Part shown: in pieces, positions 1 to 11,594 of the stretch
How positions within the stretch are numbered: the stretch's first letter is position 1
Layout: every line of letters starts with the position of its first letter
Source: Gibbula magus
Taxonomy: Eukaryota; Mollusca; Gastropoda; Trochida; Trochidae
DNA: 64,000 bases
Direction: 5' to 3'
NCBI GenBank assembly: GCA_936450465.1
Contig: OW388289.1
Coordinates: 76,248,593 to 76,312,592 of the forward strand
Notes under the pieces: model-generated
Seen by the model: the letters and a program-made list of their open reading frames with translations, nothing else
The model's database searches: none
Told to the model about the DNA's origin: nothing
Translations under genes and position numbers: made by a program

Positions 1-103
1 TGTTAATTGATAATTTGTTGCAGTTTCGTTCCATTATATTTATTTAGATAATTTAGAATGATTTTCAAAATATGATTTTTAAAAATATATATGTGCCGGA
101 GCG

Positions 104-175
104 GATTGTGCCTTGTTCGCCAATAATTTGTTCATGTTTATGAAATAAAATACGTTTAAATATGGTTTAAACTTA
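104..175 (+). repeat. Dispersed repeat 3' end, copy 1
   Basis: A short block reads CCGGAGCGG, then TTGTTCGCCAAT, then GAAATAAAATACGTTTAAA. The same order of blocks recurs near 1925-2000 (+) and, reversed, at 9350-9445. The shared GGAGCGG...TTGTTCGCCAAT...AAATAAA layout looks like the 3' terminal part of a retroposon family. No coding part is attached here. Confidence 0.4.
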
Positions 176-1920
176 TTTATTTCATACATGAAATGGATTG
201 GTAAACGAACTTTAAAAGTTAAAGTGAATACAGCTCCAGACTACAGGACATTATGCGTCATGGTGAATTTACAAAATATCATAAATTTACAAATTCAACA
301 ACAAAACAAAACAAGACAAGTAATATTATAAGAAACAAAAACACCAAACAAAACTAGGTGTTATGATGTCAGCAGAATAGATATCTGGATATAGGTAACG
401 CCAACAAGGCACGGCACGGCTCAAACATACATAACATTGTGGCTTTTTGTTTTAGTTTATTGTTAAATTCTCCTAGTCTGCTATATGTTTAAACCAAAGT
501 GATCATAAACAGATAGGTTGAGGACAATGCAGAGAATATAATTTTATTTCACTTCTTAAACAACTAGCTTTATTCAAATATCAAGGTTGAATATAAGCTT
601 TCCTGAAATCATTATAACAAGGACCTGATAATATGAAAAGAAATTAAATTATCGGTTTCAAAGTTTGCTAACTACTTTCTGTCTGAATAAGGAACTAATT
701 TACAATTATAATATTGCCGTGTAGAGTTGAATGTAGGGACACATGTTACAAGAAAAAAGTCACAAATTATATAATATATTAGTATATATTATGTTGATAT
801 ATGATATATATTTTTGTTAGTTGTTTTTGTAATGTATTCTTAAATATTTGGTTCTTTTTAATCTTTAAACACAAACAGATTAACTTTGATCTTGTGTCAT
901 GGTGACACCTCACCCTGTCACACATCTGTATGTTTTGACAGGGATTAAGAGGGGATTAGATGGTTACTTGACTGTGGGGCTGTAACCTGTTTTAGAGCAG
1001 ATAGACAGTTCACTCATCGCAGTGGATACACACTGTGACACTAATTAGCCCTCCTGCTGTGATCCCCTTTGATCAAAAGGTTCTTAGCCGGGAATGCTAA
1101 ATGCGTGACCAGTAGCCTTGTTATGGATGAATGAACCCTGAGCGTCTCACTCAAAATGAGGAAAGATATATTGTTTATTAATGTGTCATACAGAGTAATT
1201 TATACATGTTGATGCAATAAAATGTATGAGCGGGTAGTGATTCGAAGCAGAATGAATGTATACATTACACATGTAGAGAATGTTCATAAACAACAATCAT
1301 GTGCACAGATTCTTTATTGAATAATAATGAGTTTAAACCATATGATTATGTTATAGCTGGTTGTTTTTATGTCCAGTTCTCGTGCGTAATATAAGCAACA
1401 GTTTGCTTTTTACCAAACCACATTCTTCATGAATAAATATGTTTAAACCACATACATTACACCTTTATAAATACCTCTCCAGTACATAATACATATTCAT
1501 TCATCAAAACTGAGAAAGCACAACATTAAATAAAGGTGAATACATGTAATAGAATAACATTAATTTTCAACTTTTAATTTTCACAAGGAAATTAGTAAAA
1601 TAACCATTTAGGTAAAACAGTAATGCACTGAAAGGATGATACTTCGACTTATTGGCTTATGTAGTGCCGCTCTACTAAATATATCAAAGTACAATTTATA
1701 ATTCAAGATCAATGTACAAATTCAGTGATCAAATGATTACACAAAGGCAAAAAGCAAAACACTAATTCGGAAATATCTAAAAGGACACATGCTGAATAGG
1801 ATGATTTAAATGTTAGTGACTCTTGAATAAAATTATAGACAGATTCGAGGATTAACTGATTTGTCTTTTGCTTAAAAATTATTCCATATATATTGTTTCT
1901 GCGTCCAGCTTTTGCTTTCA
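176..1920. other. AT-rich stretch without a recognisable gene
   Basis: I see no supported gene, RNA gene or large repeat. A small block near 1428-1442 (TGAATAAATATGTTTAAA) matches the tail seen again at about 2826-2843, and is probably a remnant of a retroposon 3' end. Confidence 0.5.
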
Positions 1921-1924
1921 TTGT

Positions 1925-2000
1925 ACTGGAGCGGCGTTGAAATAAGCCAACGGCTTGTTCGCCAATCCAGATTTCTTTTTGGAAATAAATAATAATAATA
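1925..2000 (+). repeat. Dispersed repeat 3' end, copy 2
   Basis: GGAGCGGCG, TTGTTCGCCAATCC and GGAAATAAATAATAATAATAA follow in the same order as in the copy at 104-175 and the reversed copy at 9350-9445. It ends in a short AAT-rich tail and abuts the end of the inverted LINE relic that starts at about 2005. Confidence 0.45.
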
Positions 2001-2004
2001 AATA

Positions 2005-2560
2005 AGAAATGTACGTGTTGCATGCTAACAAATATAACATTTGGTTAAACTTCACGTGCTTTCTAAATTTAGAAACGTTAACTTAAGTCAATAAATGTGT
2101 CAACAGAATCCACAATTGTTAAGTTAGTCTCATCAGATAAGTCATTTTTACCTTAAAGAACGGTTTTCAAATTAAATCCATTAACATAATAATTGTCTAA
2201 AGCGTTTGCTATGATGTCATAGAGGTATGTAAGTTGATATGCATTACTTTCACCTGGCATAAACCCTGACATTTTTGTCTCGAAAAAAGTTGAACACTGT
2301 TTGAAAACTCATCTTTCAAATACAGGAAGGAAATACTACAGGTCTATAATTTTGATATTCATTTACACTGCCTTTCTTGTGCAAATGATATACAGAAACT
2401 TCTTTCCATAAGGGAGGAAATATATACCCACACAATGATTTATGTAAATGTAAATATATAAGGGGCAAGGAAATTGATTATGCAGCTAGCTTGGTGAACT
2501 TATTACTAAGTGTATCTGGGCCACTTGCCTTATTTATGTCAACTGATATAATCAACATCT
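2005..2560 (-). pseudogene. LINE reverse transcriptase relic, internally deleted
   Basis: Read on the minus strand, 2560 to about 2195 encodes a broken non-LTR reverse transcriptase N-terminal part. Visible pieces are DINKASGPDTLSNKFTKLA, then YHLHKKGS, then NYRPV, then SGFMPGESNAYQLTYLYD, with at least one in-frame stop. At about 2195 it jumps directly to the C-terminal end and 3' untranslated part, which closely matches 8655-8860 of the LINE at 7081. The jump removes roughly 1.3 kb relative to that copy, including the catalytic FADD box. It also contains sequence upstream of the point where the 7081 copy is truncated, so the two are separate insertions of related elements. Frameshifts and stops make it non-functional. 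Confidence 0.8.
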
Positions 2561-2564
2561 GGTA

Positions 2565-3020
2565 ACGGTTTATCTGGGAAGTCAACTTTAGCTTTGTCAT
2601 AATGTATTCTATGAAAAATTAAACGTAGTTACACAAGCTGATATCTGTTTTACTATATAATACCGATCTAATAATTCATTACTGTTCTGACATTGCAATC
2701 ACTGTATGAAATGTGCGTGTGTGTATTCATGATGCCATCCGTATTTATATTGTATGTATTGTATCTTGACGAGGACAGGCATTTAGATAAACCTTTGGCT
2801 TATTTGCATGTCCTTATTCATGTATAATTAACATGAATAAATATGTTTAAAACATAATACCGATTCACGGATAATCAAATCCATGTCAATATTATGGGAT
2901 AGAGTTTAACATATCTTGTTCAGTAAATAGAAAAGGATTTGCAAACAAGATGTTTATATGCTGTCATCAATACATATTGTTTTCTTAATTTTGTAAAATT
3001 TTAAAATCAATTTCAATATA
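2565..3020. other. Unannotated AT-rich DNA with a retroposon-like tail
   Basis: No gene is seen. Around 2765-2845 there is a block, GAGGACAGGC, TTGGCTTATTTGCATGTCC and TGAATAAATATGTTTAAA, with the look of a molluscan LINE 3' untranslated end. This is a judgement from general appearance only. Confidence 0.35.
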
Positions 3021-3023
3021 TAT

Positions 3024-3124
3024 ATGAAGGAGAACGAGTTTCTAAAACTGTTATCAAGCTACCACGAAACGTCGCACTCCTGCATTAAAGAAGTTGTATA
3101 TCCATAGAACTCATTCTCCTTCAT
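3024..3124. mobile_element. Small inverted-repeat element, family of 33109-33307
   Basis: Terminal arms of 17 bp at 3024-3040 and 3108-3124 are inverted copies with one mismatch. Inside, on the plus strand, it has CGAAACGTCGCACTCC and CATTAAAGAAGTTG followed by ATATCCATA. The element at 33192-33260 has the equivalents CGAAATGTCGTGTA and CATTAAAGAAGTTG followed by TTATCCAG, and the one at 30402-30502 is similar. It is probably a small non-autonomous element. Confidence 0.5.
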
Positions 3125-3125
3125 C

Positions 3126-3870
3126 TACTAGTAACCAATATTCATGTTCAAGAACCACTGGATGGATATTGAAAAGCGTTACGTTTTACGCGACTGTTAT
3201 AACAATTCCCCTATTACAATAAATACTAAAAATACTGTCGGGGATGCAAGTAAACATATTACATTTTCGATTATTTATATATTCAAGATAAGATTAAATA
3301 TTGTATTTTAACATCGAGTCACCAATTTTGCATTATCCGAACACTATCTATTTAATCTTGAAATAAGTCTCCAATTTTTAGATTTAGATTGTTGACAGCA
3401 GTGAAGAGGCGTATGCAAAATCTACATTACACATGTTCTTAATCATTTGATTTGTTTACAATTTCGGCTGGTCTCTCTCTGTTTTATACAAGATGTCTTA
3501 CGATTTTGATGGACAATTTTTACGAATAGCCTTTTGTCACACAATTTTCCTTCCCTCAGAATTATCAAATTTGAATAAGCCTTCAACCAATATGCTCTCC
3601 GGTTTTCATTCAAATGAAATCAAAATAAATATATACCACTTTTTCAAAAATCTCAGAAACTTTAGGGTTTATCCATGAAGTCAGTGAACCGTATCTCCTG
3701 AACATTCCAGTGACCACTTGAATATATCTCTGAGTCAACTACACACGTGTAAATTTAATCAGATTGAATAAGCAGTATTGGCGACAATACACATCCGTAA
3801 ATTGGTTTATGGTAATAGCCGCACAGATTGCCCCCTTGCAATACACACATATCCTAGTATATCCAGGCTT
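3126..3870. other. AT-rich stretch without a recognisable gene
   Basis: I see no gene or repeat that I can support. The short open frames here show no recognisable motif. Confidence 0.5.
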
Positions 3871-3874
3871 GCAT

Positions 3875-3998
3875 ATTTTATTTAACTCGTTAATAGCGCG
3901 ACTGGGCTCCTCACAGGATGAGTGATGGCAATTAGACACTAAAATACTGTACTGTATACACTGATACAACTTATAAATAATAAAGAATTGAATTGACT
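3875..3998 (+). repeat. Possible LINE 3' end with short-repeat tail
   Basis: The stretch ends in AATAATAAAGAATTGAATTGACTTG, an ATTGA-type tandem tail of the kind that terminates some invertebrate LINEs. No reverse transcriptase remnant was identified upstream, so the call is weak. Confidence 0.25.
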
Positions 3999-3999
3999 T

Positions 4000-6900
4000 G
4001 ATTCATTTCAAATATCCCATCACAAATTACATTTATTATACCATACTGAGAAATCAAAATCAATGTCCAGTAACTATGCAATTTCCAAATTGTGTCTGCA
4101 TGTTATAGAATATGATAATTAAGTATTCCGTCGATTCTTAAATTTTACAATACATGTACTTTGTTTTGAATATTCATTTATTTCTCATATACATTGTAGA
4201 TTATAATTATCTAAATATGCACAAACTAAAATGGCTTTTGTTGGATGTGTGACGGCAATATATATTTTATGATGAATACGATGTTTAATCAATGTTTTTA
4301 CGGTTAGATTCTTATTGTTTGACGGCAACGGTTTTAAATGATATTATACATTACAACTTAAACATCGATACGATACGACATGTATATTTCATACTGTCTC
4401 CCTTGGTTATTGACATTATCCTATGGTATTTCTTTTTAAATATGTGTTTATTCTTTTGTATACTATGTTTTATAGGGCCCCATAAGTCAGTTTTTGTGTG
4501 ACACTTACATACAACAATCTTCACCTTTGTGGAAATAGGGTTTTAATGGCATTGTCACAGACGTATTTACACTCATGTATAAGTGTGGATACTTATCAAT
4601 ACGAAACAAATGTAATGAAATAAATAGTATGCACGTTTTCAAATTTGCTTATATTTCATATTCGTGCGCTCACAATTGGTCAATAGTGTAATCTATATAC
4701 ACGCTGATTTTCATACTATACCGCAATGAATACGTAACTTTTGATTTGTCATGTTTGTAACAATTAAAGAACTATAAGATTAGGTTGACGATATCAAAAC
4801 CAGTGTTTAATTACGCAGTATCATGAAGTTAGAGAAGCTCCACGACAGTGCTTTGAATACCCTGCTAATCACGCATGTTTCGGTATCATTGATACACGAG
4901 TATAACAAGTGGTTCCCAATGAACGAAAACTGTCTAGTCATGTACAACAGCCGGTGATTTAAGTTGTTGTATATACGTCTACGTATATAAACAATATATT
5001 GCGACACTGATGTACACACGTCTGTCTCTTATGTAGCTCTTGTGCGGCCTCTGTGATTGTATTTTATCAGTTCATGCTCAAGCTTATTGTTCCGCGCTAC
5101 TGATCTAGTGGTTTCAAGACAAAGTTTCCGATGGCGTTACAAAACTGAGTTGAAAATAGGTTAAAGGGATAATAATTGAGTATGGAAATGTATTTCAAAA
5201 TGTTTATTTTTACTTTGGTATTTTAGTTTGTTTTGGTGTTTCAATACCCCTTCAAACATGTTTCGGTAGGGTACTAAATGTACATTTCCTACGTTTTATT
5301 TGTGAATGATTCTTGACAAACGCCACAAATACAATATTATTGCCTTGGTTAAGTGTATGGGTTCTTGGTTGGATATTTATATCAAACTGCTTTCTTAAAT
5401 ACCCATAAACAAATGAATTCTACTCATTAAACGGATCCAATACTTACTGTGTTTTATCATAAAAGAACAATGTAATATGAGCAAATGAATGCAAATGACC
5501 AAAGGTCTACTCATTCAAATAACTTTAATCAAATACAAATTTGTGGATGTATTGTTTTGTGGGGGATTTACGTTCATTGATAGTTAATTGTGGTTGAGAG
5601 AGATGCCAAATACTAATAATGTGTGAACTACCATATCACTGTTATGTATTTTAGACGAACAAACGAATTCCTACTCAGTGATAAGAAGTTTTACTTTTCT
5701 AACCTCACATGATTAATAACTTTGGTTCAACGACTACAACTTATGTAGGCGCTCAAGTAAGTTCTCAAATATAAAGTCATACATATATCACCCTCAGTAA
5801 TAATTTTCATCTTGATTGCGCAATAAGCACATGCAGTGTTAATAAGACATAAATTTAATCAAGCATGGTAGATGATTGATGGACATTTAGAATATGTGAT
5901 TTTCAGTTCAAATTCAAATGTTAATTCTCTCCATCGGCGTTACATGAGATAATCAAGATATCAGCTTATTGAAGACATAAAACTTCTTTCCTAAATACAT
6001 AAATAAATGGCTGACAAAACACCATCTTTCAAATATACACCATTTTCTTCTTTCAATGATCTTGTATACTTCATTATGTAATCTTACCATTGAATGAATG
6101 ACACAACGGCGGGTCCACAGCTTACCACGTTTGAGTTGCTGAACAGGTGTCCTCAAAACCTGGGATGACAGGAAACTGGCTGATCATATACACCAGCCAT
6201 GACTGTTTAGTTAGAGATATACACGTATAAATGAAATACATTGCACCATTGCTGTTCATGCGCGTGTCTCGTAAAACTCTTTGGCGGCCTCAGTGTTTTA
6301 TCTCTCTTAACGAGCTGACCGCCGACAACCAGTTCATTAGTAATTGTCGGTAACGCGAGGTTAATTTTACGCTCTAATAATCTCTGGTTTACAGGACAAA
6401 AATCAAAATGGTACCATCAAAATGTCCCGATTAAAGTGATAAAACTATTAAGTATGAAAATGTATGTTTGACTCAGTGTAATTATCAGAACTTATGTTTA
6501 ATAACCTGAAAAAGCAATTAACCTTTGATCTAAATACACATCTTATGTAGGCTCATTACTTGTATCAATATTGTTAGGCTAGGAAAAACCGGGAAACAGG
6601 TAATGGTAAAATGGTTCTTATTAAATGAGTATAGGGCATTTAGAATTCGGTAGGTTTTACAACGTGTGATATGGATTGTAGTTTCTTAACCACTTACAAT
6701 ACGAAGTTTCTTAGCTCATTCTTGCCCCTATGTCTGACATGCATCACTCAACCCCTTTCATTACTTAATCTATAGAAATAAACACATACACATTTTAACC
6801 AATATGCAAGATGACATCTTACTGAAAATGTAATACTTCATTTTCAAAATGCATTAAGTGGCTTATGACAAAATGCCCTCTTTCAGCTACCATTCCTTCT

Positions 6901-7074
6901 ATAAATCGTCTTGCAGTGAGTCTCTCCGGATTTATTAATATTGTTTCTGTTCATATGTAGTAAGTAACAACAAATGAATTAAAATCAGTCACTTGATTTG
7001 ATATTCCAATCAGTTTAGGAACAAATACATTCATATTCGTTGAGACGCCTTACTATAAATACTCTGCTACCTGT
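4000..7074. other. AT-rich DNA with a diverged tandem duplication
   Basis: No gene is seen. About 4880-5200 and about 6130-6470 look like old diverged copies of each other. Both contain a GCGGCCTC(A/T)GTG block, a CAGTTCAT block, a stretch of ACAAA(G/A) downstream, and a TTAAGTATGAAAATGTAT-like end. I matched these by eye and the copies are degraded. Confidence 0.3.
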
Positions 7075-9060
7075 ACTTACATGTCTGTTTTTCCAGACAT
7101 TTGGAAAATCGCATCTGTCATTCCACTCCATAAAAAGGAGAGTAAACATCTGTGCTCTAACTACAGACCTATTTCTTTAACAAGTTGTCTGTCTAAGGTT
7201 TTTGAAAAATGTGTTCACAAACATGTACATAATTACTTTTTAAGCTATGGAATTATTACTCCATTACAGTCTGGTTTCACACCGGGAGACTCCACAGTAT
7301 ACCAGTTGACACATTTATATAACTTTATAGGCAAAGCCTTAGATGAAGGAAAAGAAATAAAAGCAGTATTCTGTGACATAAGCAAGGCTTTTGACAGAGT
7401 TTGGCATAAGGGGGTTTTATACAAGTTGAACAAATATGGTATTGGGGGCAAGTTGTTAAAATGGTTTGAAAGTTATCTATCAGACAGAAATCAGTACACA
7501 GTCATAAACGGACGCCAGTCGGACACCAAATCGATCTTAGCAGGTGTACCTCAGGGTTCTGTTTTGGGTCCTTTGTTATTTCTTGTTTTTATCAATGATA
7601 TAGTGGATGAAATAAAATGCAATATAAGACTCTTTGCCGATGATACCTCCCTGTACGTAATTATTGGGGATCCAATTGAAACATCATGTCTTATAAATAA
7701 TGATTTACTCAGAATTTCTGAATGGGCCGATGAATGGAAAGTCAACTTTAATGCTGAAAAGACCGAGAGCATAACATTCTCCAGAAAACGGGTACCCACG
7801 AAAGTACCGAATCTTGACATGAAAGGTAAACTTATAAATGATCTTAGTACTCATAAACATTTAGGACTGACTTTCCAATCAAACGGTAACTGGCATTCTC
7901 ACATAGAAAATATAATCTCAAAGGTAAGCCCGATGATAAACTGTCTGCGGAGCTACAAATACCGTTTGAATCGACACACTTTGCATGTACTTTATAATTC
8001 TTACATCCTTCCTCTCTTTGACTATTGTGATCATATATTTGATAACTGTACAAAATATCATGAATTGTTACTTGAAAATTTACATTTGGATGCACTTAGG
8101 ACAATTTGTGGTGCAGTCAGAGGTACCAGCCACCAAAAATTATATAAAGAAACAGGGTTTACATCATTAGCCTTTAGGCGAAAATGTCACAAACTGTGTC
8201 TATTTTACAAAATGAAATTTCAGTTGACACCAGAATATTTATCGTCATTAGTTCCACAAGCAATGTCCGACATTTCGAACCGCAATACTCGCACATCTCA
8301 TAATTTACAAATTCCTGTATGTTATACTGAGTTATATAAACGTTCCTTCTTACCATCTGCCATTGCTGAGTGGAATGATCTCGATATGTATCTAAAAAAT
8401 TGTGAATCCTATGCTATCTTCAAAAAGAATATATTTAAAGGTGATTGTAACGTTCATAAAATATTTAAAGACTATGGTAACAGACAAAATCAAGTAACAC
8501 TTTGTCGCTTAAGATTAGGCTGCAGTGACCTAAAAGGTCACAAATTTGACAGGTTTATAGAAGACTCTGCTACTTGCCTATGTAACTACCTTTATGAGGA
8601 TGTTATGCACTATCTTTTCGTCTGCCAAAACTATTCAGATATTAGATCAAACAGCTATTATTATGTTAATGGCTTTAATTTGAAAACCGTTCTTTATGGT
8701 AACAATGACTTATCTGATGAGATTAACTTAAAAATTGTGGATTCTGTTTGCACATTTATTGACCTTAGTAAACGTTTCAAAATTTAGAAAGCACGTGAAG
8801 TTTAACCAAATGTTATATTTGTTAGCATGCAATAGCATACATTTCTTATTTTCAATTGTTGATTGTCCATGTATATAGGTTGTGGTAATTGTTGAATTTA
8901 CACATTCAGTTTTTTGTATGTGAAATTATTATTTTTGTTGTAATGTACGTTTCATGTTATAATGTATATAAATCCTGTCAACGTCACGGGGAGAGATATT
9001 AATATAGGGGTAACCCTGTTTATCAATCCCCCTTTCCGTGTACCATCTGGAAATAAATAC
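7075..9060 (+). mobile_element. 5'-truncated non-LTR retrotransposon (LINE)
   Basis: The element contains the reverse transcriptase frame at 7081-8787 and a roughly 270-bp 3' untranslated tail. The tail starts with AAAGCACGTGAAGTTTAACC, also found inverted at about 2030-2065, and probably ends near GGAAATAAATA at about 9052. The 5' end is cut inside the reverse transcriptase domain. Endonuclease and any first open frame are missing, as expected of incomplete reverse transcription on integration. No target duplication was identified with confidence. Confidence 0.8.
7081..8787 (+). CDS. LINE reverse transcriptase, C-terminal 568 residues, open
   Basis: This is an uninterrupted frame for the greater part of a non-LTR retrotransposon reverse transcriptase. 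Visible motifs in order are SNYRPISLTS (residues about 26-35), QSGFTPGDST (63-72), AVFCDISKAFDRVWH with the first catalytic Asp at 99, GVPQGSVLGPLLF (155-167), and FADD carrying the catalytic Asp pair (185-188). The C-terminus has RLRLG near 477 and a Cys-x-Cys...His-x4-Cys pattern at about 499-515, typical of the Jockey/CR1 type of element. The start ATG is only the first methionine after a 5' truncation, so this is not a native protein start. It lacks the endonuclease and the most N-terminal reverse transcriptase segment and cannot move by itself. The absence of stops suggests fairly recent insertion. Confidence 0.9.
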   Translation: MSVFPDIWKIASVIPLHKKESKHLCSNYRPISLTSCLSKVFEKCVHKHVHNYFLSYGIITPLQSGFTPGDSTVYQLTHLYNFIGKALDEGKEIKAVFCDISKAFDRVWHKGVLYKLNKYGIGGKLLKWFESYLSDRNQYTVINGRQSDTKSILAGVPQGSVLGPLLFLVFINDIVDEIKCNIRLFADDTSLYVIIGDPIETSCLINNDLLRISEWADEWKVNFNAEKTESITFSRKRVPTKVPNLDMKGKLINDLSTHKHLGLTFQSNGNWHSHIENIISKVSPMINCLRSYKYRLNRHTLHVLYNSYILPLFDYCDHIFDNCTKYHELLLENLHLDALRTICGAVRGTSHQKLYKETGFTSLAFRRKCHKLCLFYKMKFQLTPEYLSSLVPQAMSDISNRNTRTSHNLQIPVCYTELYKRSFLPSAIAEWNDLDMYLKNCESYAIFKKNIFKGDCNVHKIFKDYGNRQNQVTLCRLRLGCSDLKGHKFDRFIEDSATCLCNYLYEDVMHYLFVCQNYSDIRSNSYYYVNGFNLKTVLYGNNDLSDEINLKIVDSVCTFIDLSKRFKI

Positions 9061-9064
9061 TGTT

Positions 9065-9345
9065 TAAATCACTTACATGTATACTGTTATCATCATTCAA
9101 ATGACACATTTATTGTTCATTTGAAAAATAAACTTACAAATAAGGATTCAAAATATGGCAAACTTAATATATTTCTCGAATTGAGCTAAGCAGACAACCT
9201 TAAACCCAGAGACACTTCTTTAGTTCAATACAAATTATTAAAAAGATAGCATAACCAACGCAGTGAATCACTGTTTTACATTTGAAAGGCCAAGAACATT
9301 GGTACGCAGGATTTAGTAAGTACGCCCTTTTTATACGTGATATTG
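9065..9345. other. Unannotated spacer after the LINE
   Basis: Nothing recognisable apart from short AT-rich sequence. Confidence 0.4.
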
Positions 9346-9349
9346 ATAT

Positions 9350-9445
9350 CAGTTTTATATGGTTTAAACATATTTTTATTTCAAAAACAAAACGGGATTG
9401 GCAAACAAGCAAATAATGCTTATGTTAATGCTGCTCCCTAACAAA
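9350..9445 (-). repeat. Dispersed repeat 3' end, copy 3 (reversed)
   Basis: Read on the minus strand it gives GGGAGCAGCATTAACATAAG, then TTGTTTGCCAATCCCGTTTT, then GAAATAAAAATATGTTTAAA. This is the same order of blocks as at 104-175 and 1925-2000. Confidence 0.45.
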
Positions 9446-9705
9446 ATACAGTTAAATCAAAGTGACATACACATGGACAGGTCATGGACAGTTATAATGA
9501 CACAAAATGTGTTATTTCGTTCAGGTCTCACCATGATTTTACGGATGATTAAATGTAGTAAAACAGTTGATGCAACATGGGGGTCCTACTGTTGTCTCTG
9601 GGGTTTATGAAAAATATTTGTGTCATGTTTCCAAGGATGAAGTGTGATTAGTGATTTGCAAAAATATGTCCAGATGGCACATGGTACATGGTACATAGAA
9701 AGTGT

Positions 9706-9771
9706 TTGATAGAAAGTTTCTAGATATGCACTAGAAAGTTTCTAGATACGCACTAGAAAGTTTCTAGATAC
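9706..9771. repeat. Three tandem copies of a 22-bp palindromic unit
   Basis: The unit GCACTAGAAAGTTTCTAGATAC is present exactly at 9728-9749 and 9750-9771 with a slightly altered copy just before. Each unit carries the palindrome CTAGAAAGTTTCTAG. Confidence 0.85.
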
Positions 9772-9774
9772 GGG

Positions 9775-11095
9775 GTATGTTTATTTATTGGACACCTGTG
9801 CAAGCAAATAAATACATTGAACAAGTGATGTAGATATTATACAGTGATATCTTCCTTAATATATTGTACACAAGATATTTCACTCATGTCCATCTAATAT
9901 AAACCTATACCTAATTTTATCAAAAGGGGTTGAGTATGCTTTATTGATTATATCTGAATATGTTGTACTGCTATAAAAAATGTAATTTTCATTCTATGGC
10001 ATGTTTTTACTTGTCTGTGTGTTGCTCTGTCTTTAAGACAATGCAATTAAGTCACTGTAGTGACCGGCCGATTTCGTTAAGTAGTTCAGCATTGGTATAA
10101 TCAAAAAAGTTTATCCGTTATAACAACACAAGCCATCATCTCTCAAGCATCAAAGGATTTTAACTGTAATACCAAATGTCTGCTTCCCGGTAAGCCACCT
10201 GACCAGATAATGTCAGTGTCACTTGAATAAACAATTGCAGGTGGTACTGAGACAATTGTCTGTCTCTCTGTCTCAGTGTCATGAGTGTAACAACATGAAC
10301 ACTATTTTTTCTCAATCTAGTTGTCCAATGACAATTAATGGGTAAACCAAGGAACCAATGAAATTAAATTAAGTATGAAATCGTGAGAACAATTTGTTTG
10401 CAAACTTTGCCAGTTGCGAAAAGACTTTTGTTGAAGTAGGACAAGTTTCGCAATCTTGTGGTTCAAAGTTCTAACATTGAAGGATTTATAAGTTTACAAT
10501 TTGTGTTCTTGTGTATCTGGATATTCATATTGTTGGATTCGGTGATAAGGTAAGCTTCTTTCATTAATTCCTAATATTTGATACTTGATTTGATTACCAA
10601 ATATTATTCAATGAAAACATTTATTATCCTGAATGGACGACAGTTAAACAACAACCAACCTCTTAGGTAACAGCAAACCATATTGAAATCAATGAAATTG
10701 CTGACTGTAATTTGAGCGTCATTTATATTTATTATAAATTTGATTGTCCATATATTTTGTTTTTCTGAACCGTATATTGTTAAACCTTATAATAAATACT
10801 GACAAAGTAAATAAGTGATATGCTTTTGTTTATCGTGATCCTGCTACCCTCTGAAATGTTATTAGATGTTATCATTGAGAAAATAAATGAACTGTTAATT
10901 GTAACATTATCGTTCAATATTCATAACGAATATAGAAAGAAGGTAAAATCAGTGAATGTATCATTATTTGTGAAGTTGCCAAGACATGTGGCAAAATCCT
11001 CCTCTTCATTCGTATATCAAATCTTTCAAGATGTCTCTTACAAGCATTTTGAAAACTGCTTCTCATGTATAAATAATTCCCTTTTCATTTGAATA
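9775..11095. other. AT-rich stretch without a recognisable gene
   Basis: I see no supported gene. The 90-residue open frame at 10820-11092 shows no recognisable motif and sits in unremarkable AT-rich sequence. Confidence 0.45.
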
Positions 11096-11099
11096 ATGA

Positions 11100-11112
11100 C
11101 CCCCCCCCCCCC
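11100..11112. repeat. Poly-C run of 13
   Basis: Thirteen consecutive C residues, a simple-sequence tract. Confidence 0.95.
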
Positions 11113-11328
11113 AGCCCCGTCAAGCATTCAACTAACAGATCAAAATGCACATTTTTAACACACTATCTTAATTTTTAACAATGAAATGTAACATGACTAT
11201 GTATATTTGGTGAATAAATACAAAGTCCTCGTTATGTTATAGCGCTGATAATTTCCGTTCATATACTGGAGTTTCCTTGAGTTTCCTGAAGTATCCTGTG
11301 CTCAGGAAATTCCCTGTAAACTGATCAT

Positions 11329-11387
11329 GATACCTCATTAAACCCTTAGGGTATCCTGAGCAGGATACCTCATTAAACCCTTAGGGT
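11329..11387. repeat. Two direct copies of a 24-bp block
   Basis: GATACCTCATTAAACCCTTA plus GGGT occurs at 11329-11352 and again at 11364-11387. It is followed at once by an inverted fragment (ATGAGGTATAC) and GGATACCCC, so the stretch is a small nest of direct and inverted repeats just before the triplet repeat. Confidence 0.75.
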
Positions 11388-11426
11388 TTCATGAGGTATA
11401 CTGTATCAGGATACCCCCAATTTTCT

Positions 11427-11591
11427 AGCAGTGAGTAGCAGCAGTAGAAGTAGTAGAAGCAGCAGCAGTGTCAGTGTCAGTATCAGTAGTAGTAGTAGTA
11501 GTAGTAGTAGTAGCAGCAGCAGTAGCAGTAGTAGTGATAGTAGTAGTAGTAGTAGTAGTAGCAGTAGTAGTAGTAGTAGTAGTAGTAGTAT
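11427..11591. repeat. AGT-triplet satellite
   Basis: Imperfect AGT/AGC triplets over about 165 bp. The serine-rich and leucine-rich open frames on the two strands are by-products of the triplet repeat and are not taken as genes. Confidence 0.95.
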
Positions 11592-11594
11592 GGT

